Shown: piece after piece, positions 24,984 to 32,914 of the stretch
Layout of the letters: every line of letters begins with the position of its first letter
Position numbering within the stretch: position 1 is the first letter of the stretch
NCBI RefSeq assembly: GCF_001485495.1
Contig: NZ_BCNF01000082.1
Location: forward strand, 1 to 44,184
DNA from: Gordonia desulfuricans NBRC 100010
GTDB lineage: Bacteria; Actinomycetota; Actinomycetes; Mycobacteriales; Mycobacteriaceae
Length of the DNA stretch: 44,184 bases
Direction of reading: 5' to 3'
Notes under the pieces: generated by a model
The model's database searches: none
Told to the model about the DNA's origin: nothing
Seen by the model: the letters and a program-made list of their open reading frames with translations, nothing else
Translations under genes and position numbers: made by a program

Positions 24984-27398
24984 GTGGGCGCGACACGGGG
25001 TTCGGCGGGGGAGCAGCGCGGCATGAGTCGACGTCGGGCGTTGGCCTCGGCGGGTGCTGCGTCGCTCGGGGTGGCCGGGGCCGCCGCGGCAGGTGCCGGC
25101 ATGGGTGCGGCCACCGCGGCCCCGGTCGACCCGGCCGGGATGGTCACCGCAGACCGGGTGCGGCTGACCGTGATCACCCCCGGCCTGATCCGCTACGAGT
25201 ACTCGCCGGCCCGCCGGTTCGAGGACCGTCCGACACTTCTGGCGCACCATCGCCGAGCCCGCAGTCCCCGGTTCCGGACCCGCACCGCTGCCGGCACCCT
25301 CGAACTCGAGACCGACCACCTCGTCCTACGCTGTGCCACCGGACGATTCGTCTCCGACGACCCCCAGATCACGCTGAAACACTCGGGTGCGCAGGTACAT
25401 CCGACGTGGTTACCCGACACCTACACCCCCGCCCCGGCGGGGATCGCCTTCGCGGCGAACCTCGAGAACTGGACCTCGTCGATCCCGCCACTGCCGCACG
25501 GGAATCTGGGCGGCTGGCTGCGCTGTCTGGACTCCGTGCGGGCCGAGACCTCCCTGCAACCGGGACTGCTCTCACGCGCCGGATGGCACTTCATCGACGA
25601 CACCCACTCCGTCTTGGTGCCCGACGATGCCGACACACCCGTCCGGCGGCCCCGCCGGCCCGGCTACCGCGACGGCTACATCTTCGTCTACGGCACCGAC
25701 TTCCGGCAGGCACTGGCCGATCTGCGCACGCTGTCGGGGGCGGTGCCGTTGTTGCCGCGGCAGGCCTTCGGCAACTGGTTCTCCCGCTACGCCGCCTACG
25801 ACGAGCACTTCTATCGCGACGACCTGCTCCCGCAGTATCGCCGCGCCGGGGTCCCGCTCGACGTCCTGATCGTCGACACCGACTTCAAGGCGCCCAACAC
25901 CTGGAACGGATGGAACTGGAACCGCAAACTCTTCGCCCGGCCACGCCGATTCCTGACCTGGGCACACCAGCAGAACCTGGCCGTCGGCCTCAACATCCAC
26001 CCGAGCATCTCCGGTGACGACGCCCGATACCCGGAGGCGGCACGGACCACAGGCGGGACGCTGCGCGCAGCGCTCACCCCGGCGGCCCGGTACTTCTCCG
26101 CGCTCGGTCGACGGATCGGCGGCACCCTCGGACCGACCTTCGTCTGGGACCTCGCCGAGCGCACCCACCTGAGATCGTTCATGGCGCTGCACGATTCGTT
26201 CGAGGCCGACGGCGTTGACTTCTGGTGGCTGGACTGGATCATCGACGAATCGCTGGTCGGCATTCCGCGGGCCGAGATCGCTGACGACGTGTGGCTGGCC
26301 CGCGCCTACGGCCGGCGTCGGCGTGCGCAGACCAACCGGTGGGTGTTGTTGGCGCGCAACGGGGCGTCGTACTGGGACATGGTGGGTACCCGACCCGGGC
26401 CGTGGGGTGGTCACCGGCACACCATCCACTTCACCGGTGACACCTATTCCACCTGGGAGACATTGGCATTCGAGGTGGCCTTCACTCACGCCGAGGGCAA
26501 CATCGGGATGAGCTATGTGTCCCACGACATCGGCGGCTTCAAAGGGGATACCGATCCCGAACGGTATGTGCGGTGGATGCAGTTCGGCGCGTTCTCACCC
26601 ATCATGCGCATCCACTCACAGAATCTCCAGACCCGGCGTCTGCCCTGGGAATTCGCCGAACCCCACCGGTCGGCGGCCACCACCGCGATGCGGCTGCGCT
26701 CGCGGCTGGTGCCCTATCTCTACACCGCGGCGCGAATCTCGCACGACACCGGACTGCCGATGGCCCACGGCATGTACCTGACGTGGCCTCATCGCCGGGA
26801 GGCCTACGACTTCCGGCACCAGTACATGCTCGGTGAAGACCTGCTGGTGGCGCCGGTGGTGCGTCCTGCCGCGGCCGGCACCACCAAACGGATCTGGTTC
26901 CCGGAGGGGCGCTGGGTGCACCTGACCGGCGGGGAATCGGTGCAGGGACCGGCGATCGGCGACATCCCGGTGCACCTCGCCGACATCCCCGTCTACGGGC
27001 GGGCCGGGGCGACCGTCGTGATGGCCGATCGCCCCCGCCCCGCCGCCGATCCCGCCGCACCCCTGACCGCTCGGGTCTTCACCGGCGCGAGCGGGTCGTC
27101 GCGGCTCTATCACGACGACGGCCATTCCGACGAGCATCGCGACGACGGATACACCTGGACCCGGATCGACTGGGATGATGGCGCGCAGGCGCTGTCGATC
27201 CACACCACCGCAGCCGGTCCGGCCGGGGCGCAGTGGCATCCGCGGATCACCCAGATCGAGCTGGTGGGTGTCGATGGCGCGCCGAAGGGTGTGTCGGTCA
27301 ACGGAGTTCACGTCCCCGACGCCCGGTGGCGATACCGGCAGGAGACTCGGACCGCCGTCGCCGGGATCGCTGCGGAGACCGCGGATCGGTCACTCTGA
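24984..27398 (+). CDS. Tat-exported GH31 family glycoside hydrolase
   Basis: An 804-residue exported enzyme. The signal MSRRRALASAGAASLG begins at residue 14 and has the twin arginines followed by a hydrophobic Ala/Gly stretch, so the Tat system is likely. The GH31 barrel contains FVWDLAE and WWLDW, with the nucleophile Asp at residue 417. HFTGDTYSTW has the acid/base Asp at residue 486. Two C-terminal beta domains follow. GH31 includes alpha-glucosidases, alpha-xylosidases and sulfoquinovosidases, and the motifs do not decide between them. Two starts are possible: GTG at 24984, 6 nt after TAGCGT, or ATG at 25023, next to GGGGGAG. The stop overlaps the next ATG. Confidence 0.8.
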   Translation: MGATRGSAGEQRGMSRRRALASAGAASLGVAGAAAAGAGMGAATAAPVDPAGMVTADRVRLTVITPGLIRYEYSPARRFEDRPTLLAHHRRARSPRFRTRTAAGTLELETDHLVLRCATGRFVSDDPQITLKHSGAQVHPTWLPDTYTPAPAGIAFAANLENWTSSIPPLPHGNLGGWLRCLDSVRAETSLQPGLLSRAGWHFIDDTHSVLVPDDADTPVRRPRRPGYRDGYIFVYGTDFRQALADLRTLSGAVPLLPRQAFGNWFSRYAAYDEHFYRDDLLPQYRRAGVPLDVLIVDTDFKAPNTWNGWNWNRKLFARPRRFLTWAHQQNLAVGLNIHPSISGDDARYPEAARTTGGTLRAALTPAARYFSALGRRIGGTLGPTFVWDLAERTHLRSFMALHDSFEADGVDFWWLDWIIDESLVGIPRAEIADDVWLARAYGRRRRAQTNRWVLLARNGASYWDMVGTRPGPWGGHRHTIHFTGDTYSTWETLAFEVAFTHAEGNIGMSYVSHDIGGFKGDTDPERYVRWMQFGAFSPIMRIHSQNLQTRRLPWEFAEPHRSAATTAMRLRSRLVPYLYTAARISHDTGLPMAHGMYLTWPHRREAYDFRHQYMLGEDLLVAPVVRPAAAGTTKRIWFPEGRWVHLTGGESVQGPAIGDIPVHLADIPVYGRAGATVVMADRPRPAADPAAPLTARVFTGASGSSRLYHDDGHSDEHRDDGYTWTRIDWDDGAQALSIHTTAAGPAGAQWHPRITQIELVGVDGAPKGVSVNGVHVPDARWRYRQETRTAVAGIAAETADRSL

Positions 27399-28450
27399 TG
27401 AAGGCGTTCGAACCGCTGGTGGCACCCGTCGACCCGGCCGATGCGCTGACCCGGATCGCGTGGCTGCTGGAACGCGACCGGGAGAGCACCTACCGCGTCG
27501 AGGCGTTCCGCACGGTGGCCCGGGTGGTGTCCGGTCTGGCCGCCGCCGACATCGCCGAGAAGGCCGCGGCCGGCGCGCTCACCAGGATCGACGGGATCGG
27601 GCCGACGACGGCCACGGTGATCGCCGAGGCCGTCGCCGGGCACGTACCCGACTATCTGGACCGATTGCAACACACGGTATCTCCGGCCGCGGCCGTCGAC
27701 GATGACGCCTCGGCACTGATCCGGGCCGTTGTCGGCGACCTGCATGCCCACACCGACTGGAGCGACGGTGGCGCGCCGATCGGTGAGATGGCCGCCGCTG
27801 CGGTCGCATCGGGGCACCGGTGGCTCACCATCACCGACCACTCGCCCCGGCTGACGGTGGCCAACGGACTGTCGCCCGAACGTCTCGACCGCCAGATCGC
27901 GCAGATCGACGAGTGGAATTCCGGCGGAGACGGTGACTTCCGGCTGTTGCGCGGCATCGAGGTGGACATCCTCGACGACGGTGCGCTCGATCAGAGCGAC
28001 GAGATGCTGGCGCGCCTGGACATCGTCACCGCGTCGGTGCACTCGAAACTGCGGATGGAACACGATCCGATGACCGCGCGGATGCTCGCCGCGGTCAGCG
28101 GCCCGCGGGTGCACGTGCTCGGACACTGCACCGGTCGCCGGGTCGTCACCGGGCGCGGACACCGGCCACCGTCACAGTTCGACGCCCGCGCTGTGTTCGA
28201 GGCATGCGCGGCCAACGATGTTGCGGTCGAGATCAATTCACGTCCCGAACGGGTCGATCCGCCGGACGACCTGATCGAGTTGGCCCGCGACATCGGCTGC
28301 CTGTTCGCGATCGACTCCGATGCCCACGCCCCCGGACAACTCGAGTTCAAGACGCTCGGTGCGCAACGCGCGGTGGAGCATGCCATCGACCCCGACCGCA
28401 TCGTCACCACCTGGCCGCTCGATCGCCTGCTGGCCTGGTCGGATCGGTGA
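27398..28450 (+). CDS. PHP-domain phosphoesterase with N-terminal helix-hairpin-helix (PolX-like, no polymerase)
   Basis: A 350-residue protein. Residues about 1-90 form an HhH region (ALTRIDGIGPTTATVIAEA) like that in PolX. Residues about 110-350 form a PHP domain with its nine metal-ligand motifs in order: GDLHAHTDWSDG, ITDHS, RGIEVDI, ASVHS, LGHCTGR, and the terminal IDSDAHAPG. No nucleotidyltransferase domain is present between the two, in contrast to bacterial PolX. Its PHP domain probably cleaves phosphoesters, perhaps at DNA ends. ATG overlaps the GH31 stop (TGATG), so it is translated with an exported enzyme, a combination with no obvious biochemical link. GC-rich repeats follow the gene. 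Confidence 0.8.
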   Translation: MKAFEPLVAPVDPADALTRIAWLLERDRESTYRVEAFRTVARVVSGLAAADIAEKAAAGALTRIDGIGPTTATVIAEAVAGHVPDYLDRLQHTVSPAAAVDDDASALIRAVVGDLHAHTDWSDGGAPIGEMAAAAVASGHRWLTITDHSPRLTVANGLSPERLDRQIAQIDEWNSGGDGDFRLLRGIEVDILDDGALDQSDEMLARLDIVTASVHSKLRMEHDPMTARMLAAVSGPRVHVLGHCTGRRVVTGRGHRPPSQFDARAVFEACAANDVAVEINSRPERVDPPDDLIELARDIGCLFAIDSDAHAPGQLEFKTLGAQRAVEHAIDPDRIVTTWPLDRLLAWSDR

Positions 28451-28497
28451 CCCGGATGTCGGTCGGCGTCCACGAGCGGTTCCGTAGCTGGAGTGTG

Positions 28498-29185
28498 TTG
28501 CGTTGGTTGGTGGTTGAGCCGGGACCGAGCCGCCAGGCGAGGACCCGTGTCGAAGCCTGGTGGGACGAGGATGTTCGCGACCGGTTCTGAGGTGGCGGCA
28601 TTCGTGTTCGGCCGTCGGAGATTTCGACTCGTCTTGTCGCTGCGGTCCTCGTCGGCTCAATCATCTTTATTTGCTAGGTGATTGGGTGCTCTCTACGATG
28701 GTTGAGCCGGGACCGAGCCGCTAGGCGAGGACCCGTGTCGAGGCCCGGTGAGGCGAGGATGTCCGCGACCGGTTCTGAGGTGGCGGGATTCGAGTTCGGC
28801 CGGCGGAGATTTCGACTCGACTTGTTGCTGCGCTCCTCGTCGTGTGGGTTGCTGGCTGAGCCGGGACCGAGCCGCTAGGCGAGGACCCGTGTCGAAGCCC
28901 GGTGAGGCGAAGGTGTCCGCAACGGGCTCTGAGGTGGTCGGCATTCGAGTTCGGCCGGCGGAGGTTTCGACTCGTCTCGTCGCTGCGCTCCTCGTCGGCT
29001 CAACCACCGTAAACCGCACTGTCCCAACGATGGTTGAGCCGGGACCGAGCCGCTAGGCGAGGACCCGTGTCGAAGCCTGGTGAGGCGAGGATGTCCGCAG
29101 CCGGTTCTGGGGTGGCGGCGTTCGACGTCGGCCGGCGGAGGTTTCGACTCGTCTCGTCGCTGCGCTCCTCGTCGGATCTATCATC
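28498..29185. repeat. Palindromic repeat cluster 2 (four tandem BIME-like units)
   Basis: Four imperfect units follow the PHP gene and precede the convergent ABC-F gene. Each begins GGTTGAGCCGGGACCGAGCC and continues with GGCGAGGACCCGTGTCGA, then a spacer with GACCGGTTCTGAGGTGG or similar, then GGTTTCGACTCGTC or a close variant, and ends TCGTCGGCTCAA. Starts are near 28506, 28698, 28856 and 29032. The ends are inverted against each other (GGTTGAGCC...TCGA with TTTCGAC...GGCTCAACC), so each unit can form a long hairpin. They resemble the units at 3957-4605 and 34296-34531 at the ends only; the inner parts differ. Confidence 0.8.
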
Positions 29186-29224
29186 GTGTGTGGGCGCTGA
29201 TTGGGCCGAGATCGAGCCGCTGTG

Positions 29225-30892
29225 TCAGTTCGTCTCGGTGACGCGACCGCCTTCGACTCGCCATCCGCGATCGACGCGGACATTCGCCAGCATCCGGCGG
29301 TCGTGGGTCACGAGGAGGACGGCGCCGTCGTAGGACTCGAGGGCGGCTTCGAGCTGCTCGATAGCGGGCAGGTCGAGATGGTTGGTCGGTTCGTCGAGGA
29401 CCAGTACGTTGGTGCCTCGGGCCTGCAGCAACGCCATCGCGGCCCGGGTGCGCTCACCGGGCGAGAGGTCGTCGACGGGACGGTCGACGTGGTCGGCGCG
29501 CAGCCCGAACTTGGCGAGCAGGGTCCGGACGTCGGCGGTGGTGAAGTCGGGGACGAGTTCCTCGAATCGCGCCGCGAGTGGCAGCGAACCGGTGAACTGC
29601 CCACGGGCCTGGTCGATCTCGCCGATCTCGACATTCGCGCCCAGAGCAGCGCTGCCCTCGTCGGGAGTGATCCGGCCCAGCAGTAGTCGCAGCAGGGTGG
29701 TCTTGCCTGCACCGTTGGGCCCGGTGATGCCGATGCGTTCACCGGCGTCGACCTGCAACGACACCGGACCGAGCGTGAAGTCGCCCTGCCGGACCACGGC
29801 CTGGTTGAGGGTGGCGACCACTGAACTGGATCGGGGAGCAGCGCCCAGCGTGAATTCGAGGACCCACTCCTTGCGGGGTTCGGCCACCTCGTCGAGTCGG
29901 GCGATCCGGCTCTCCATCTGCCGCACCTTCTGGGCCTGCTTCTCGCTGGACTCGGTGGCCGCACGCCGACGCAGACGGTCGTTGTCGGGGGCCTTCTTGA
30001 TCGCATTGCGGACACCCTGACTCGACCATTCGCGGGTCGCGCGGGCACGGGCCACGAGGTCGGCCTTCTTGGCCGCGAACTCCTCGTACTCCTCCCGCTT
30101 GTGGCGGCGCAACACCGCGCGCTCTTCCAGGTAGCTCTCGTAGCCACCGCCGTAGAGGGTGTTGGTGTGCTGTGCCGCATCGATCTCCAAGACACGGGTG
30201 ACGCTGCGGGCCAAGAACTCTCGATCGTGGCTGACCAGGATCACGCCGCCGCGCATGCCGGCGACGACCTCCTCGAGTCGGGCGAGGCCCTCGAGATCGA
30301 GATCGTTGGTCGGCTCGTCCAACAGCACCACGTCGAAGCGCGAACACAACAGCGCGGCCAGTCCGACGCGGGCGGCCTGACCACCGGAGAGCCCGGTCAT
30401 CAACGCCTCCTCGGGTGCCCCGAACTCGGCGTCGAATCCGAGATCGGCGAGGACTGCGGGCAGACGTTCGTCGAGGTCGGCCGCACCCGTCGCCAGCCAG
30501 TGGTCGAGGGCGGCGGCATACACGTCGGCCGGGTCGTCGCCACCGCCGGCCGCATCGGGATCGGCGAGGGCGGCCGCGGCGTCGTCCATGGCCTTGGCGG
30601 CGGCAGCGCAGCCGGTACGCCGGGCGACGTACCCGGCGACGGTCTCGCCCGGAACGCGGTCGTGTTCCTGGGGCAGCCAGCCGACGAAGGCGTCGGCGGG
30701 CGAGCGGGACACGGTGCCCTCCAGTGGCGCGAGATCGCCGGCGAGCACACGGAGCAGCGTCGACTTGCCTGCGCCGTTGGCGCCGACCACACCGACCACG
30801 TCACCGGGCGCGACGGTGAGATCGAGATGATCGAACAGGACACGATGGGCATATCCACCGGAGACGTCCTTGGCGACGAGGGTTGCGGTCAT
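29225..30892 (-). CDS. ABC-F family ATPase
   Basis: A 555-residue protein with two ABC domains and no membrane segments, as in translation-linked ABC-F factors. The first has GANGAGKST at residues 37-45 and LSGGQAARVGLAALL; the second has GPNGAGKTT and LSPGERTRAAMALLQ with LDEPTNHLDL. A charged linker between them (RRHKREEYEEFAAKKADLVARARA to EKQAQKVRQMESRI) is the region that reaches into the ribosome E-site. Members either relieve ribosome-targeting antibiotics or act in housekeeping translation. Its length is close to housekeeping and resistance members alike, so the role is open. The start MTATLVAKDVSGGYA gives the expected N-terminus. Confidence 0.85.
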   Translation of the reverse strand: MTATLVAKDVSGGYAHRVLFDHLDLTVAPGDVVGVVGANGAGKSTLLRVLAGDLAPLEGTVSRSPADAFVGWLPQEHDRVPGETVAGYVARRTGCAAAAKAMDDAAAALADPDAAGGGDDPADVYAAALDHWLATGAADLDERLPAVLADLGFDAEFGAPEEALMTGLSGGQAARVGLAALLCSRFDVVLLDEPTNDLDLEGLARLEEVVAGMRGGVILVSHDREFLARSVTRVLEIDAAQHTNTLYGGGYESYLEERAVLRRHKREEYEEFAAKKADLVARARATREWSSQGVRNAIKKAPDNDRLRRRAATESSEKQAQKVRQMESRIARLDEVAEPRKEWVLEFTLGAAPRSSSVVATLNQAVVRQGDFTLGPVSLQVDAGERIGITGPNGAGKTTLLRLLLGRITPDEGSAALGANVEIGEIDQARGQFTGSLPLAARFEELVPDFTTADVRTLLAKFGLRADHVDRPVDDLSPGERTRAAMALLQARGTNVLVLDEPTNHLDLPAIEQLEAALESYDGAVLLVTHDRRMLANVRVDRGWRVEGGRVTETN

Positions 30893-30958
30893 CGGTCCAT
30901 CGTCGCACCCGTCGGTCGGCGGGGGAGGCACGGCTCCCGCCCGGTAGCGTGGATCGTC

Positions 30959-31261
30959 ATGGGCCTGATCACGTGGATGCGCATCCAGCGCATGAAGGAC
31001 CCGATCCCCGGCTCGCTGCGGGTCGAGGTGTGTCCGCAGCCCGACACCGCCGTCCACTCCGCCTCCTACACCGCCTACGTCATCGGGACGGCGAGCGCGC
31101 CCGGGGTTTCACCGCGACGGGTGCAGATCTCCACCACGGTGCCGTCGAAGCGATGCCCGGTGGCCCGGCAACGGGTACCGGTCATGCTCGACAAAGCCGA
31201 TCCGACCCGCGTCGTCATCCTGTGGAAGAAGGTTCCGCTGCGGGCCCGATTCGATCGTTGA
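30959..31261 (+). CDS. Small basic protein of unknown function
   Basis: A 100-residue protein, rich in Arg, Lys and Val, with no clear membrane segment. A pattern of alternating hydrophobics (SLRVEVCPQPDTA, YTAYVIGTASAPG, VQISTTVP, VVILWKKVPLRARF) suggests a small beta-barrel. Its family is not recognised. TAGCGT lies 8 nt before the ATG, so translation may be leaderless. It is divergent from the ABC-F gene with a 66-nt gap. Confidence 0.6.
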   Translation: MGLITWMRIQRMKDPIPGSLRVEVCPQPDTAVHSASYTAYVIGTASAPGVSPRRVQISTTVPSKRCPVARQRVPVMLDKADPTRVVILWKKVPLRARFDR

Positions 31262-31314
31262 CCAGGGCGATCACCTGAACCGGCAGCGCTGGTGACGGTT
31301 GTCCGGTCCAGCGA

Positions 31315-31341
31315 TGTCACACATCGCCCGCTCATCTCGTC
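31315..31341 (+). promoter_or_regulatory. ECF41-type promoter (TGTCACA-N16-CGTC)
   Basis: TGTCACA at 31315-31321 and CGTC at 31338-31341 are separated by exactly 16 bp. This matches the known ECF41 promoter consensus (TGTCACA, 16 bp, CGTC/A). It lies upstream of the AhpD-like gene, whose product is encoded next to an ECF41-type sigma factor, so the operon is probably self-activated. The transcript would begin about 30 nt before the AhpD start. Confidence 0.8.
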
Positions 31342-31375
31342 CTCTTGTCGACCGCATGACAACAAGGAGGACCTC

Positions 31376-31849
31376 ATGACCGCTCGGCTCGACTTCTTCG
31401 GCAACGCGACCGCTGCCAGGTTCGCCAAGTACATCAACTCGGCGGGCAAGGTGATCAGCGATTCGTCGCTGCCCGCCGCCATCCAGGAACTGGTGAAGAT
31501 CCGTGCCAGCCAGATCAACGGGTGCGGGTTCTGCACCGACATGCACACCAAGGACGCCGCCCACGCGGGCGAGACCGCGCTGCGGTTGAACCTGGTCGCG
31601 GTCTGGCGGGAGGCGACGGTGTTCACCGACGCCGAGCGCGCCGCGCTGGCACTGACCGAGCAGGGCACCCGGATCGCCGACGCCGCCGGGGGCGTTCCCG
31701 ACCGCGTGTGGGCCGACGCCGCCGAGCATTTCGATACCGACCAACTGGCCGCTCTGGTCGGGTTGATCGCGCTGATCAACGCCTACAATCGCATGAATGT
31801 CGTCGCCGCGACCCCGGCCGGGGACTACACCCCGGGGCAGTGGGGCTGA
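31376..31849 (+). CDS. AhpD-like carboxymuconolactone decarboxylase-family protein
   Basis: A 157-residue all-helical protein of the carboxymuconolactone decarboxylase/AhpD superfamily. VKIRASQINGCGFCTDMHTKDA near residue 41-62 holds the CxxC pair with the downstream His, the redox site of AhpD-like peroxidase partners. AAGGAGG at 31364-31370 gives a strong ribosome site. It is followed after a single base by the ECF41-like sigma factor, and this gene type is a standard neighbour of ECF41 sigma factors. It probably handles a small oxidant or thiol sensed by the sigma factor system; the substrate is unknown. Confidence 0.9.
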   Translation: MTARLDFFGNATAARFAKYINSAGKVISDSSLPAAIQELVKIRASQINGCGFCTDMHTKDAAHAGETALRLNLVAVWREATVFTDAERAALALTEQGTRIADAAGGVPDRVWADAAEHFDTDQLAALVGLIALINAYNRMNVVAATPAGDYTPGQWG

Positions 31850-31850
31850 G

Positions 31851-32732
31851 ATGTCGGGTTCTGTTGAGTCCGTGCCGGCCACCTTCGATGCATTGCGGCC
31901 CCGTCTGGTCGGGGTGGCCTACGGTCTGCTGGGCAGTGTGACCGAAGCAGAGGACGTCGTCCAGGACGCGTGGATTCGTTTGCAGCGAACCGATTACGAG
32001 GAAATCGACGATCTCACCGGCTGGCTGGTGACCACCACCTCCCGGTTGGCTCTGGACGTGCTGCGTTCGGCCCGTCATCGCCGCGAGGCCTATGTCGGTC
32101 CGTGGCTTCCCGAGCCGGTGGAGACCGCGCCCGATCCGGCCGACTCGGTCACCCTGGCGGAGTCGGTGTCGTGGGCGATGATGGTGGTCCTGGAAACGTT
32201 GTCGCCGGCCGAACGCATGGCATTCGTGTTGCACGACCTCTTCGGGCTGTCCTTCGACGAGATTGCCACCGCACTGGGCCGCAGTCCGGCCGGATGCCGG
32301 AAGCTCGCATCACGCGCCCGAGCGCACATCGATTCGCGCACACCGAGATTCGACGTCGACCCGACCACTCATCACGAGGTGGTCGAGGCCTTCGCCGACG
32401 CCGCGACCACCGGCGATCTCGAAGGGCTGCTGCAGATCCTCGACCCGTCGGCGGTGCTCACCGCCGACGGTGGTGGCATCGTGCGGGCGGCGCTGCGCCC
32501 GATCGTCGGTGCCGACGCGATCGCCCGGTTCCTGGCCGGTCTGGCAGGTCAGGGCGGTCCGGCCAAGAGGATGCGTGCCGCGGTCGTCAACCACAATCCG
32601 GCACTGCTGGTGTTCGTCGGAGACGAGTTGGACGGCATCGTGGCCCTGGGCATCGCCGGTGGCCGGGTCACCGCGATCGACTTTGTGCGCAACCCGGAGA
32701 AGCTGACCCGGATCGGTCGTCGCGAGCCCTGA
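31851..32732 (+). CDS. sigJ: ECF41-type sigma factor with C-terminal SnoaL-like extension (SigJ-like)
   Basis: A 293-residue extracytoplasmic-function sigma factor. Region 2 is FDALRPRLVGVAYGLLGSVTEAEDVVQDAWIRL; region 4 is LSPAERMAFVLHDLFGLSFDEIATALGRSPAGCRKLASRAR. The linker contains the WLPEPV motif typical of ECF41. The C-terminal 110 residues form a SnoaL-like domain with DGGG (DGGGIVRAA) and NPEKL, the ECF41 signature elements DGGGK and NPDKL in slightly changed form. That extension replaces a separate anti-sigma factor and controls activity. The matching promoter upstream and the adjacent AhpD-like gene complete the module. M. tuberculosis SigJ belongs to the same class, so the symbol is by class only. 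Confidence 0.9.
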   Translation: MSGSVESVPATFDALRPRLVGVAYGLLGSVTEAEDVVQDAWIRLQRTDYEEIDDLTGWLVTTTSRLALDVLRSARHRREAYVGPWLPEPVETAPDPADSVTLAESVSWAMMVVLETLSPAERMAFVLHDLFGLSFDEIATALGRSPAGCRKLASRARAHIDSRTPRFDVDPTTHHEVVEAFADAATTGDLEGLLQILDPSAVLTADGGGIVRAALRPIVGADAIARFLAGLAGQGGPAKRMRAAVVNHNPALLVFVGDELDGIVALGIAGGRVTAIDFVRNPEKLTRIGRREP

Positions 32733-32845
32733 TCCGGCCGTGCAATGGGGCGAGGCGGTGCGGTCGTCGCCCATGGTCCGAACACAGGACGACGTGGCGT
32801 TTCGGGGTCGTCGACCCGCCATGCGGGCGTAGGGTGTTGCGCGTA

Positions 32846-32866
32846 TCACAGAACAGGGTCCTGTGA
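32846..32866. promoter_or_regulatory. Palindromic operator upstream of the DUF1254 gene
   Basis: TCACAG (32846-32851) and CTGTGA (32861-32866) are perfect inverted arms 9 bp apart, and ACAGG-GT-CCTGT (32853-32864) is a second, nested palindrome. Both lie in the 182-nt gap after the sigma-factor gene, some 49-69 nt before the DUF1254 start. The nesting suggests one binding site with extended symmetry. No ECF41 -35 element (TGTCACA) occurs in this gap. Confidence 0.5.
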
Positions 32867-32914
32867 AATCGACTCTGTTCGGCTGCGGCAACTGATCCTT
32901 GACCGAGGAGACCC

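Noticed and set aside
28498..29185. Insertion sequence or transposon remnant
   Set aside because: No transposase fragment, terminal inverted repeats with target duplication, or coding frame was found; the units are simple palindromic repeats.
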